From Umbilicaria muhlenbergii (lineage: Eukaryota > Ascomycota > Lecanoromycetes > Umbilicariales > Umbilicariaceae), in NCBI GenBank assembly GCA_000611775.1, contig KK106981.1, forward strand, positions 6,966,312-7,030,311: a stretch of DNA of 64,000 nucleotides. Direction: 5' to 3'. A program made the translations under genes and the position numbers. The notes below the pieces were generated by a model. That model made no database searches, was not told the origin of the DNA, and saw nothing but the letters and a program-made list of their open reading frames with translations. Numbering within the stretch: the first letter of the stretch is position 1; every line of letters starts with the position of its first letter. Of the stretch, positions 22,256 to 34,096 are shown piece after piece.

Positions 22256-25173
22256 CTATTCGTCTCTAAACATCCATCTCCCACCGGGTCGCATCGCCTC
22301 CCTATACCGTTCTTCAAGCTTCCGCCGCGTTATCTGCTGTGCAGCTTCTCTGTCTTCCTCTAGCTCCTGCGTTGTTGGCATGTCCGTTCGCCAGAACCCG
22401 GGAGGAGATGTGTTGCGCTCATGTGCCTGCCTATGCCGGCCATGTTCGTTGGCAAATTGGTTTGCTTTCGCTTGAATGACCAGTTGACGCTTTTCGTCCT
22501 CAGGAAGACGACTGATACGGGTGCGATCGTAGCCAAGGTACTCCTCAAGTAACCTTACCTCTTCCTCGGCTTCATCCACTGGCGAAGAGCTCCATAGGCC
22601 CGGTTTCCGAGGCGTCACGAAGCCGCCCAGTTCGACTAACTTCTGGAACTTCGTACCACAGCATTCTGGCCTTGTACAGTTGGGTAGACACTTGCGCTGG
22701 TCTCGATTGCGAACGACTTCCTCAAACGCATAATCATAGCCTTGATTGGAGGCTGGATTGACCTTGAAATCATCGAGACGCAAACGTCGTAGCGGACGAG
22801 CCCTTAATGGTTCGTCCTCGGGCAGCACATATCGTCCACTTGGTAAATGTGTGTTAGAGTTCAAGGTCCTGTTGTTGTGTACTGCCAGCTGTGGTGTCCT
22901 TAATGCTTCATTATCCGCGCTCATGGAAGGCTTTCTACTCGTCTTCGTGCTCGAAAGATCGTGACCGAAGGATGCTTCAGGTAATTCCGAACCGTTCGGA
23001 GTTGTGAACATCTTCCCGGCTTTCCCAGAAGCTAAAGGAGGCTTCCCCGGAGAAGGTTCAGCCAATAAAGTACCCAGTCGGTACTGCAGGTCTGTCGCCT
23101 TTGGGTTTCTGGATAGCTTGGATCCGTCAGTGATATGCTCCTCATATGGAAGCTCGGTAACCTCCTCAGCGTCGACATTCCCTCCACCATCTTCTGCCAA
23201 GAACGGTATCTGTGCAGCACCGCGATCACGACGACTGGTTGGTTGCAACCGTTTCTTGAGTGGCTGTTCGCTAGTCCGCGGCAGTACATGTGCGTTAAGA
23301 TTGGTTGTTCGTAAGACAGTAGGGCCAATAAGATGGCCCGACTTCATCGTACCGTTCAGCTGCTTCTGCGATTTCAGTTCTTCAATAGGCTCGCTCGAGG
23401 CGCGGGCTGCTTGTTCGGACTTGATTTCCGCTTGTGTGACGGTTCCCAACTTATAATCGTGTCTAGCCTTATGTGTTGGTGTCGCCTGCTGGAGATTGCC
23501 AAACAGTGCATGTGGCCCTTCTACTGTTTTCGCGTGCCTTGCATGAACCCTACGATTGTGTAACCGTTGCCGAGCAAGTGTATCGTTTCGGCTCCCCTGC
23601 AGCTGTTCCGGTACTGTGGCATCCAGGTCTGCCTGAGCATCTTGGCGACTGTTCGCCTTGCGCCGCTCCTCTTCCCATAGTTTTAGCCCATGCTCCTCTC
23701 CAAGCTTTACGTAGTACGCCCTATCCCGGAGAAGACGGTAGTCATTATGATCCTCCTCATGCCCTACCGTGGTATGTCTTTCATCAATAGATTTTGCATG
23801 GATATCCTCATACCCCTTGTTCACCTGTTGCTCCCTATCTGATTGCGTCACGGTTGAAGTAGATAGATTGAAGCCTTGAGACCGAATCCGCAATTGCTGC
23901 AGCCGACGCCTCTTCCTCGGTGTCAAAGCTCGGTCGCCGACTTCATCCAAGTCCAGAGTATCTTGTACCTCTTCGAGGTCATCTAGGGCAACCAGAACAA
24001 TCGGGCTGCTAGAATTTTGTTCACTTTTGACGCGTATAGGCTTAGTGAAACTACCAGGTGGCATTGCCCAATCCTGATGAATTGTTGTTTCCTTTTTGAC
24101 AGCAGCTGATATGGGTCGTTTTCTTTTCACAGGGCGCTCTGAAACGATAACCGGGCAATCAGAGCACTCATCCCCTTGCGAAACTTCAGAGATCCTGCCT
24201 TCTAATGAACTCTCGTTCTTAGGGCTCTTCCTAAGTGGATGGAGCTCGATCTGCGGGTCCGTTGACTCATCGGATGTCTGCGTGACATCACCTTGTCTTA
24301 TATCGGCTGAGACGCCATTCGATGCAGGATCCTTGACATGATGGTTGCCCTCATTCATTTCGCCATATGCGGCAGGCTCTGCATCATATATCTCGCGGCG
24401 CTGTACTTGATCAGTGCCTGGTGAAGACGGTTTTGGTGTTATGCTTAATGACCTGGGTGTATGGATACTCTCGTTACTGAAACTGGGGCCGTGTGGGCTT
24501 TCGACAGGTCCAAGTCCGCCATCTGGAATAGCAGTGTGACGTGAATCGGTCATTGATTCCTTTCTAGTCCGTTTCTCCGCTTGCCGCAGCTTCTGTTTAT
24601 CGTCGTACTTTCGCCAGGCTTTCGAAATCTCCTTGGCCCTCCTATACTTTTCTTGAAGCGTTTTATGCGAGACTACCAGCTTTCCATAGTCACTTTTCAG
24701 ACTTTCGTGTTCTTCGTAGGATATGCACGGTTGCTTGGAAGTCACGTGAACAGTGTTTTCCTGGTAGAATTCCGAGCCACGATCGTGGAGTCTTGATCCC
24801 GGTCCTGATAGGTTTGTCCCGTTTGAGCTATCGTTTGGCAGCTGGTCGCACATCTTCCCAAGCAGTAGCTTCCTGCGAAGCTCACCATTTTCGACCTCGA
24901 GTTGTTCGGTTCTTAATGCCTGCTGCCGTAACACGTCAAGCTCTTCCTGCCGCCGCTGCTCTTCGGAGACCTGAGCAGCATCCTCTTTACCCCTTCAGAT
25001 CAGCATCGAGACCACAACGATATTGCCAGCATATGTTTTCTGCTTAGCTTGAAATTTAACGTACCTCGCGCAAAATCCTCCTTCAGCACGCGTTCATACG
25101 CAGCGCATTCCTTTGATAAAAGGTTGAACAGAGCTATCCTATGCTTCTGAAAAGCTTCCATGTGAGCTTCCAT
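22256..25173 (-). CDS. Sae2/Ctp1/CtIP-family DNA end-resection protein
   Basis: This family is the cofactor of the Mre11-Rad50-Nbs1 nuclease; it promotes clipping and resection of DNA double-strand-break ends in the nucleus. Two exons: 25173-25065 (MEAHMEAFQKHRIALFN...) and 24984-22256, with an 80-nt intron (GTACGT..AAAG), giving 945 aa. The N-terminal 110 residues form a heptad-like coiled coil, as expected for oligomerisation. The long middle is low-complexity and disordered. The C-terminal domain has the diagnostic cysteine pair in RKCLPNCTRPECC and the RHR motif region GRHRQAHERNTSPPGFW. The start is the second of two closely spaced ATGs; the upstream one is out of frame. It is divergent from the F-box gene, with 332 bp between starts. 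Confidence 0.88.
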
Positions 25174-25505
25174 GAGGCCATGAGGCCATCAAAGTACAAT
25201 CGTAGGTTGGCCACTTTCAGGCCCTACGTGAAGTGTAGTGGTCCCAATATAGTCCTCGTAAGGTACTTGACTGATCCATGAAGTAACAAGCAAGGCTCGC
25301 GTTGACTCGCGGTGCCGTTGTCAGAAGGTTAGCCGAGACAAGGCTTAGCACGGAAGTCTACCTTAATCCTGAGCGCATCATCATTTGCCACTTGCTTTGA
25401 CGCACACGTATCTCAATGAAGGCCCTGAAGGGCAGGAGGTGGGCACGGAAGGGTCGCTGTGCAACAACATCGTAGGCTATCGGTCGGGTCTGTTCAAGAG
25501 CAAGC
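25174..25505. promoter_or_regulatory. Divergent promoter of the Sae2 and F-box genes
   Basis: 332 bp between the two start codons, oriented head to head. I see no TATA box or clear known operator. Confidence 0.5.
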
Positions 25506-27241
25506 ATGCTCAAACGTCCCCGTGAAGACTGCAGATTGGACAGCTCTGCCAAGCGTCCTAAATTCGAAGTCGTAGATCGACTCTCGTCTCTGAGCGACGA
25601 ATTGCTTTTAAGGGCACTCTCATATGTGCCCGTACCGACATTGACAGTGTGCCAAAGGTGCGTCTCCAGTCGCATGATACGGACCGAGAGACTGACCGTC
25701 GAAGAGTGTCTCGGCGTTTCAAAGCTCTTGCTGGTGATTCTCAGCTGTGGAAGTCCGCCTATTACAACCGCTTTGTCCGTCCTCGAGCGTCGCGCATCCC
25801 CGGTGTCAAAGACCCAGAGGTTTCTGCAAATAGTCTGCTTTATTCTTCGAGATTCTCCAAATGGCTTGAGGAAGATCATCTAGTTCAGCAAGGTAAGGGA
25901 ACCGACTGGAAAAGACAATACAAACTACGGCACAACTGGTCAAGAGGCAGTTGCGATGTTAGCGAAATTCAAGTGGCAGAAAGACCATCGGTCCCGCCAC
26001 TACTGGTCAGATTGCACGAGGGAATTGTCATAACAGCCGACTCAACTGCTGGTATCAGCGCATGGTCCATGAAAGGGGAGCAGCGCCTGCTCGCGAGCCG
26101 GGTGCTACGACCTCGCGAAGGCGACGATGGAGATTCGGATTGTTTCGGCGCTCCCGCATCTCTTTCAATAGATCCCCATGGTTCCGGGCACCAGGACCTG
26201 AGGATTGCGGTTGGCTTTGTCAATGGCGGATTCAGTATATACCAATTACGAACTGAAGCAGGGCTTTTCGTTCACCAGTATACGCATCCCCCATCATCTA
26301 ATGGTATGATATCAGCTATTGCTTATGCTTCGCCATATCTCCTTACCATGACCGAGGCTCAGCTACTCTCCTTGTATTGCTTCGCGCCGGAGCTTGATCC
26401 CCGACGTCACGACGCAATATTTGGTCCTCCCAGATTGCTGTCGTCGCTAAAATCCCATACTGTATGGCCGCCGTTGTCGTTGTCGATACGAGTATCACCG
26501 ACAAACATAACTGCTTCAATAGCATATGCAATGCCGACGTATCTTTCCGGGTGGTCTGTTGGTTTGCAGGAACTGCGGCTCACTCCTGAAGGGAGTATCT
26601 CAGAGTCTCGGCTCGCTTCTGCTGTCACCCAAGGGTTCACATCACTGTGGTCCTCCTCCGGCCCATCCTGTTCCAACGCGAATAATAGCTGGTCATCCGT
26701 GGGGACTACTGAGATCGGCTCTGTCCCTTCATCGACCAAACCAACATCTCTATCCTATTCCCATCCTTACCTGCTGGCTTCACATCCGGATAATACATTG
26801 ACGCTGTATCTTGTCTCATCAACAGTCAGCAATCTCTCTGTTGGAAGCGGGAGTCGACTTTGGGGCCATACCTCGTCAGTGTCAGGTGCTCACGTTGGCG
26901 ACCGAGGCAAAGCAGTATCTGTGAGCTCTCATGGCGATGAGCTGCGCGTTTGGGAGCTTGAAGGGGGCATCTCGTCGGCCTCGTCAAAACGACGCATGGC
27001 TGCCGGGGAGGCAAGCGTGCAAGTGCGACCAGAAAGTAGTAAGCACCTGTCTCATCCGAATTTAGGGACGGGGTCGGATTCTGCGTCTCCGCACGGAACA
27101 AATCACGGATTAGTCTTGGGCCACAGTGTGTGTGACCTGGCTATGGCTAGGGGCTGGGTGGGATTCGACGATGAGAAGGTGGTCGTACTGCGCGAAAAAG
27201 GTCAAGGGACGCAGGCATTGGTAGTTTATGATTTCACGTAG
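25506..27241 (+). CDS. F-box protein with WD-like repeats
   Basis: F-box proteins are substrate-binding subunits of SCF ubiquitin ligases and contact Skp1 through the F-box. Exons 25506-25657 and 25705-27241 with a 47-nt intron (GTGCGT..CGAAG); 562 aa. The F-box spans residues about 22-70 (DRLSSLSDELLLRALSYVPV, then CQRVSRRFKALAGDSQLWK) and is split by the intron, so splicing is needed to form it. The rest looks like a degenerate beta-propeller: HEGIVITADSTAGISAWSM near residue 175 and LWGHTSSVSGAHVGDRGKAV then DELRVWELEG near residues 450-490 resemble WD repeats. The substrate is unknown. Confidence 0.8.
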
Positions 27242-27974
27242 TAGAGGAACCTAGATATTTGGTACTACGGGCACCCTAACGATAAAATATGACCCAATTA
27301 GGATGACATGTACAAAGCATCATCGGACAACGTCAGAATGCGAGGAACATGGGCTACTTCCGCGCAGGAGCATGGTGAGCAATGTCACACAGACGAACCC
27401 TGGTGGTTTGCGAACATCGAGCAGCTTGGACATGCGGGTTCTGATCCGAACAAGTTCGCGCTGACACTGCCTTGGCGATGACGGCGTGGGAAAGAGGAAG
27501 CTCCCACCTCATGGCCTTCCTACCAGCCGACGCCCTCATGGCCTCAGGCATTCGTGTCCTCAGGCATTCGTGTCCTCAGGCATTCGTGTCCTCGGGCATT
27601 ATCCGCCTGAGCCGGGTTGACCTGAAAACCTCCAACTCTCGTGCTGCGTCTAACTGGATCCGGCATGCTTACCGAGCCACTCATGCCGTGTTCCTGGAGG
27701 GCGGTACCTTAATTTCGATCCACACATCTGAAATACCTTACTCACTTTCATCCCGACTTCACTCTCGTCCACAATCACTCTACCACCCATCTTTGACTCG
27801 AGGCGCGTTCGTTCAAGGTGGACAGCTTGTGTTCGATCGATCGATCTACTAAAATCGAAAGGTACGCTGACATTGCCCCCGCGACGGTTCTAAGGTCATG
27901 CCAGGCTGAGTGCTTACTCGCTGCAGAAATACAAGGACCATCAAATATTCAAAGGCAATCCAATACTGTTCATT
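27242..27974 (+). promoter_or_regulatory. Upstream region of the GIS2-type gene
   Basis: 733 bp between the F-box stop and the zinc-knuckle start. It holds a 16-bp tandem repeat (27542-27600) and pyrimidine-rich stretches at 27740-27800. I see no coding frame worth calling. Confidence 0.45.
27542..27600 (+). repeat. 16-bp tandem repeat, 3.7 copies
   Basis: CCTCAGGCATTCGTGT is repeated three times exactly and then begins a fourth time with one change. It lies about 380 bp upstream of the zinc-knuckle start codon. Confidence 0.9.
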
Positions 27975-28969
27975 ATGGACGGACGTGGCTGCTACAATTG
28001 TGAGTTTGAACATTCCCAGACTTGCCGTTACAGGGAGTTGTGCACCTTCTCAACGCCCCCTCTGCACACTCCTCACCGGCTCTTCCAACATATACCTTGA
28101 AAACATTATTCCCAGCCTTGTACGCAGGACAATACTGTGGTAATCATTGAGTGAGAGGTGGACATGCAATCTACAGTGGCGTCTCCGGCCTTTTGAAGAA
28201 TCTTCTGAAAAGATGGATCAATCGCCATGATCCCCGGCCTTTGGCCATCGGCTTCAAAATTTTCCCATGCATATTTTCGTGTGTCTCGAGTACAAACAGC
28301 AACTCGTTTCATATATTAGTTGGAAGAAGTTGGATTTTTCCACGACGACATTCTAATCCGTTCAAAGGCGGTGACAGCTCCCATCAAGCTCGCGACTGCC
28401 CGAAGCGCGGCACCCCAACCTGCTATAACTGCGGCGAAGAAGGGCACGTGAGCCGCGAATGTAGCGCTCCGCAAAAGGAGAAAGCTTGCTACCGCTGCGG
28501 TGAAACCGGCCACATCTCCCGCGACTGTCCAAACCCTGCGACCGGCGGTGCTGGAGCTGGGGCTGGCCGTGGCGCTGGTGGATACTCTAGCGGAGGTGGT
28601 CAGGAGTGCTACAAATGCGGAAAGGTCGGACACATCGCTCGTAACTGCACCGAGGGTGGTCAATACGGAGGTGGCTTCCCGAGTCAAAGCGGCTACGGCG
28701 GCAGTTACGGTGGAGGTCGGCCGGGGCAGACGTGCTACTCTTGTGGAGGATACGGCCACATGTCCAGAGATTGTACTCAAGGCCAAAAGTGCTACAACTG
28801 TACGCCAGACCATAGCCCCATCACTGCAGTAAAGTGGAACGGAGACTGACTGTGTGTAGGTGGCGAGGTTGGACATCTTAGCCGCGACTGCCCATCGGAA
28901 CCGTCGTCGGAGCGCGTCTGCTACAAATGCAAGCAACCGGGTCACGTCCAGGCTGCATGCCCTGCGTAG
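27975..28969 (+). CDS. CCHC zinc-knuckle nucleic-acid-binding protein (Gis2/CNBP/Byr3 type)
   Basis: This family binds single-stranded RNA/DNA and associates with translating mRNAs in the cytoplasm. Three exons: 27975-27999 (25 nt), 28368-28799 and 28860-28969; 188 aa. The first intron is 368 nt, long for this genome, with GTGAGT and a CTAAT branch-like site; the second is 60 nt. Both interrupt cysteine codons of zinc knuckles (T|GC and T|GT). The product has seven CCHC knuckles, from GCYNCGDSSHQARDC to VCYKCKQPGHVQAAC, with a Gly-rich RG/GGYGG linker between the third, fourth and fifth. This matches the family's usual length and knuckle number. An open frame starting at 28151 also reads into the knuckles but would lose the first one. 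Confidence 0.93.
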
Positions 28970-30433
28970 ACGTAGGCGGTCAGACGAACTCCGTTGGTCG
29001 ACTACGGAGCTTGATCTAGATCATCTGTTGGATGGGTCTTCTTGTCGCGAAACAAATCTGCATACCCCCATTGGCACGTTCAGGAAGGAGCAGCATTGGC
29101 CAGGATCTTCACTTCTTGTAGTATGATCTCGTCTTGCTAAAAGTCGCATTTCTGTTTCACTTGCATCCGGGCAGCTTGTGGGTCATGATGATATACACAT
29201 GTTCTCTTTACGGCTGTCTTGCATTGTACCTGGCAGCGGCAGTCATGTACGCTAGCGCACGCTGTGTTTCCGGTCCAATGGTCCTGATCAATGATCAATG
29301 GTTACGATCCACCGCCCGCATCTTTGCTCCTTGAGATACCAGTGATGAGTACATTGAATATAAACAGGGGTGTTGACAGTCTCACATGCTTACATGCAAA
29401 GTCACCATAAACCCCAAACGGCTCTTGCCAGCACACCGTGCCTGATCACCATCGTGGCAAGCAGTGATTAATCTCCTTCGCCCGATAGTGTATGCAATTT
29501 GATGGGCAAACCACGTCAAACGAAAACTTTTGCGTGAGTGGTTATAGATAGATTACTCGTGGACTATTGGGAATGCGTAGATAGGTAAGGTATTCCCAGT
29601 ACCTTACCTTCGAGTAGTCTCGGCCAGCGGGAGCCTTCGCAGTGGCCTTCCACCCGATGTTGTACGAGCGATAAGATGCTTGTCGAAAATGTCAAGCTTG
29701 ATAAGATGATATCTATTCGAGCTCTCCGTGCCCTCCCTTGTCAGATCTACCCCTCTATCGGATCTCGATTGAACCAGCCATTGCTACCCGCAACGCGACA
29801 AGATTCGTACGACACAGTGGACGCGGAAAGGAACAAGGGTGTGATACCCCAGCCAAGCCCATCAGCGATAGTCTATCTTCTCTTAACAAGAATTTGGAAT
29901 GGTTAAGAAACACTACGACCTCATTCTTCAACGAGCTTGCGACGAACCTCAAGGCTTCCGGTGCCGAAAGTGGAATCATTGCAGACTGCAAGCAGATGGG
30001 ATGCTTATGGGATCAATGATGGGAACACGATGACGGCTACACGTTGAGACAGGCGCTATTCATGTTCCCCCGATATGATGCAAACCAAAGTGCCAACTTG
30101 TCCCTATCGAAGCCTTCCGTTAGAACTTGCCCACCGGCTCGCCTAAGATGGCTCTGTCTTGCCATAGACAGTCTGAGGGCCTGAGGAGTCCTAACGGGCC
30201 TCATCAGCCCAGTGATATGTTGGATGGAGCTACTGCGTGCTGCGAATACGGGTCCAATCAACGGATACTACGATGCACCAAGCCTGAACTTTTCCGTCCA
30301 AGCAGCATGTCTTTCCGTTCTATACGATAGTCACCGGCGCCGATCCAGGAAATGAGTACTAAGTACTTATATGGACCGGCAGCCTCTAACCTGAGAGTCG
30401 GGTCCCTTCTCCGGATGCCTCACATTCTGTTCA
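28970..30433. other. Intergenic, no gene seen
   Basis: Short open frames occur (for example 29676-30019) but show no recognisable domain, no splice-supported extension and no codon-use signal I trust. Confidence 0.45.
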
Positions 30434-31655
30434 ATGGCAATACTTCTCCACTTTCTGCGTTAAATAAGCCTTCTTGTTCCAATTGTCTTTATCTTCGCAG
30501 TAGCTGCCAATAATTCAACACCTTCTATCTTGACTTTCCAATCTGTGAGCATCATCTACGTTCATCCACCTAAGCTTACGCTGGGCCCACGCTGAAGTTT
30601 CCAGAAATTTATATGGAGTCGCTTCAGCTCGGCTGGCTTATAATTTCTGTATCGCAGGATTGACCTGGTCGGACCATCTAGCTATATCTCAAGGCAAATA
30701 AGAGCTAGGGTATGATAGGAGGGTTGGAGCCATTCTAAACAACTCTTACAATCCTGATGAAACGGTCAAGAATGGGGATGCTATGCCTGCGGCCGAGGAG
30801 CATGAAATCCATGTCGTCAACGGGGGTTAGAGTGCTCTCCTGACCTTCGAGGCCTTCCAGTATGATCATTCCGGTCTTGGTATCACAAGTGGACAGAGTT
30901 GGGTCTCGGAGGCGCCTATCAAGAAACCAATACGACATCAGATAAGGTACTCTTCGAATGGCGCTCTCTTAATCATCTCAGTCCGTCCACCAGCTAGGTC
31001 ATACCCAATACCACAGCTCTTCAAATTCTACCCAACGGGAACGTATTTCTAAGATATGGTGGCAACTGCGACATCTCTGAACAATTTACCGTCGGTACCC
31101 CGGTCCCCTACGTTCATTTCGCGGCTTCGGACGCCATGAACAATCTGGCCTACAAGTTCGATTTCACGGCCGCTCCGTGGACCTACCAACGTTGTATACT
31201 GATGCCCATAACGATTCAGCATCAACTACCTATCATGTATTTTGGAACGGCGGCACCGAAGTGGGAAGCTGGAACTTCTACCCTTCACTTTCGGTATCGG
31301 GCAATTCTGCGCTGGTGTGAGATACCAGCAAGGATGGAATCGAAACCATCTACATGGCCCATTGCTGAAGCTGTTGCACCAAACGGCTCCGCTCTGGCTA
31401 ACCTCGCTCTGATCGGAACGTTCATGCCTGACTCAAGCCTGGGAGCAGCATGCGGCGATTCGCTTTGTCCGTTGACTATTAGTTACTCAGATCCAACTCA
31501 TCTGTCGCGAGAGGATGAAGGAGCTAGCGTGGCGCAGCAACGCCGGCTCTCGCAAATTGAGTCCGGTAGGGGTTGCGAGTGTATTGGGGTCGTCGGGGAT
31601 TTCGTGTGCTTAGCTGGGGCAGTCTTGTTGTGGGAAACAGCGTCATCCTAAGACG
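30434..31655 (+). pseudogene. Broken arylsulfotransferase-like (ASST family) gene
   Basis: Pieces in several frames match the order of fungal ASST-family proteins. A possible signal peptide lies near 30434-30520. PPKLT is near 30568. A stretch with SDHLAISQGK, ILNNSYNPDETV and EEHEIHVVNGG follows at 30670-30830, then YQETNTTSDKVLFEWRSLNH at about 30915-30975. ALQILPNGNVFLRYGGN (31020-31065) and NLAYKFDFTAAPWT (31142-31185) follow, with YHVFWNGGTEVGSWNFY in another frame near 31230-31280. EAVAPNGSALANLALIGTF lies at 31366-31425. At least four frame changes and several stops separate them, so it is a decayed host gene. Base composition is normal, unlike the island, so small indels and not RIP-like mutation broke it. 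Confidence 0.75.
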
Positions 31656-34096
31656 TCGCTGTATTTGGAGATTACGTACGAAAAAACACTGTAGATAGAC
31701 TGTTGTAATAATTTTTGGTGGCATGCTCATGGGCCTCAAGAAGATAGATGATCTGCATTCAATATTATATACCATTATCATAACTTTGAGCACAACAATC
31801 AGCTTGGAACATCGTCTCTCGCCCTTCCAGCGCCGCAGTGGTGCTACGTTACGCATGTTGTGATGCAATGTTAGCGGACAAACGAACGAAAGGAGCTTAG
31901 GGTTTACCCCCTCGACGGTGGACGATCACAAGCAAGACATGTTCTCGGAAGACTCTGGAAAGCAAGAAACACGAATGTCAAGATATGAATTGAATTGGCC
32001 CTTTGTGGATAGCCTGAGCTTGGAAAAGGTTCTGGTTCTGCTAAGTTCTAGGAATCGAGACGCCCACTAGTCGAGGGCGACACCAGTGGCAACTCTCGGC
32101 AAATGGCACTCTCAATCAGTTGAAGGTGGAGAGAGACGTTGGAGCGGAGCAAATGTGCAGATGATTAGAAGTTCATCGAGCCCCCGCAATCTGAGCATAC
32201 TGAGAAATAACTCCGAACTTGCGGGATGTGCTGCCTGTCCCGCTTGTTTCACCTGATGCTGTCACCTAATCCTGATCGTGCGCCTGCCCACGGAAGTTTC
32301 GATGGAGTTACACCGGCCTTCTAGAGGTAAGGTAGGCTCTGTAGGTCAAGTGTTACACCATCCAGGGTCGCCGTTCCAAATGCGCCATTCTGCAACACCA
32401 AAGGCTAGTGCCCGTGTGAACGAGACGATCCAGCTGCAGCCGTATGCGATGCCCCCATCAGCGTTGCGGCTTCATGATGGTTTCAACTACATTACCTTGT
32501 CCAGTGGCAGCATGACCCCACGCCTGCACGACAGGACTCTCGACGACTGACAACTCTCCCTATACCATTGCCCAAACGGGGTCCGACGTCCGACGGAAAG
32601 CTGGCGTCGTCATGATATGTGACCGGAAATGTCAATTGGCCGTCCCTTGTGACTGGAAAGGTCAATTGGATGGACGCATGATTCGGGTCCTTGTGGTTGG
32701 TGGGGGCCAGATGACTCTGCCGATGACTCTGGTGGTTGCATGATCCGAGGCTGATGCGGACGAGGCGCATGTGAATGCATGCACGAACCCCCGGATTTGC
32801 CATGTCTCAATGGCGGAGGAATGAAACGCGAACAAGGACTGTGGTGGTAACACCGTGGTCGTGTCAATAATAATGACACGGAATACGCTACGACTGCCGT
32901 GAATTGAATTCTATCGCAATTGTCCTCGTACGCGCAGTGAAGGCATCATTGATTCTCCAAGCTGTCGTGGACTCGTGGCGAAGCCTGCCGTATCGCACCT
33001 ATCTCACGTATCTGCCTGACAAATGCCAACTCTCTCGGGGATCACCGCCCTTGCGCACTCCGGACTTCGCAGGCGATGAGGCGTCCCCGGGGCGTTGGGT
33101 GGCGCAGTCCTTGGAAAATCCAAAGACCCTGCTTCGCACTAAAGAAGGCGACGGAGGCTACCTTTCCGTGGTGGGCTGAATGACTAACGAGCTGGACGGC
33201 GTGGAAGGCGAGGCACTCAGACGAAGCAATCTGAGTCACCCACACAACTTTAATCCGATCTCTTCGCTTCTTCGTCCTACTTACGTGCACGACCACGATC
33301 AAACGATCAAACGATCAAACGATCATTCAATCAATCAATCAATCAATCAATGCATCCTTCATCCGTTCTCTCTCGGCTCCATCTCCCCCCTCCGTGGACT
33401 GGCCAATGACGCCGGCCCGTCACCCTGATCCCCTCTAGGCTCGCTCTTTGTTCTCCATCGCACTGGTCCATTGACCTCTGACTTGATGACCTGACTGACA
33501 ATAGTACCAGCTGACCACACCCCCATCCGCCTCCACCCCCCCAATTGCTCCAGCTGCGCGCTTACTATTCTGGAACGACGTCTCCTTTGTCGCCCTGTGC
33601 CTTACTTTGCCTCACAATCAGTTGACGCATCCTCAATTGATCCAGTCACCGACTCTTTCCATTCATTGCTGCCTACTTCACCTCGCTAGACCTCCTCTCC
33701 TACCCTATTTAATCCCCCCACGCCTCGTAACTTGACAAGGCTTTTCGCACTTCTTCTACACCCACACTTGGTCTTACAGTTTCACTCTCCCAGTTACTGG
33801 TGACTGCTGTGCAGTGCTTGACGCTTCGCTTTCACAATCAGTCATCACAATCCTCGCGATTCGCCATTGACTTGTTGCCTTGCAGGTCCTTCGGCCGAAT
33901 TCTTAACCCCGACAATTGCCACTCTTCGGAACCACCGCTATCCATCATTCCTCCCTGACAAATCCAATTGGGAGTCATTATCTTCCATTGACTTCCATCA
34001 TCCTGGCCATCACTACTTGATCCTTATTCACTTTACAACCTCAATCCCATCGACATCATCACCACAAACATCATCCATCATCTCAACCCATCCAGC
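31656..34096. other. Long intergenic region upstream of the SWIRM gene
   Basis: About 2.4 kb. It holds a duplicated 22-bp motif (GTGACYGGAAAKGTCAATTGG near 32620 and 32650), a GATCAAAC/AATC microsatellite (33297-33350), and a pyrimidine-rich stretch from about 33560 to 34096. That stretch is probably core promoter and leader of the next gene. No convincing coding frame. Confidence 0.5.
33297..33350. repeat. GATCAAAC and AATC microsatellites
   Basis: Three and a half copies of GATCAAAC are followed by about five copies of AATC. Confidence 0.85.

Noticed and set aside
23004-23790. Several plus-strand open frames opposite the Sae2 gene.
   Set aside because: They are antisense shadows in the low-complexity middle of the Sae2-type gene.
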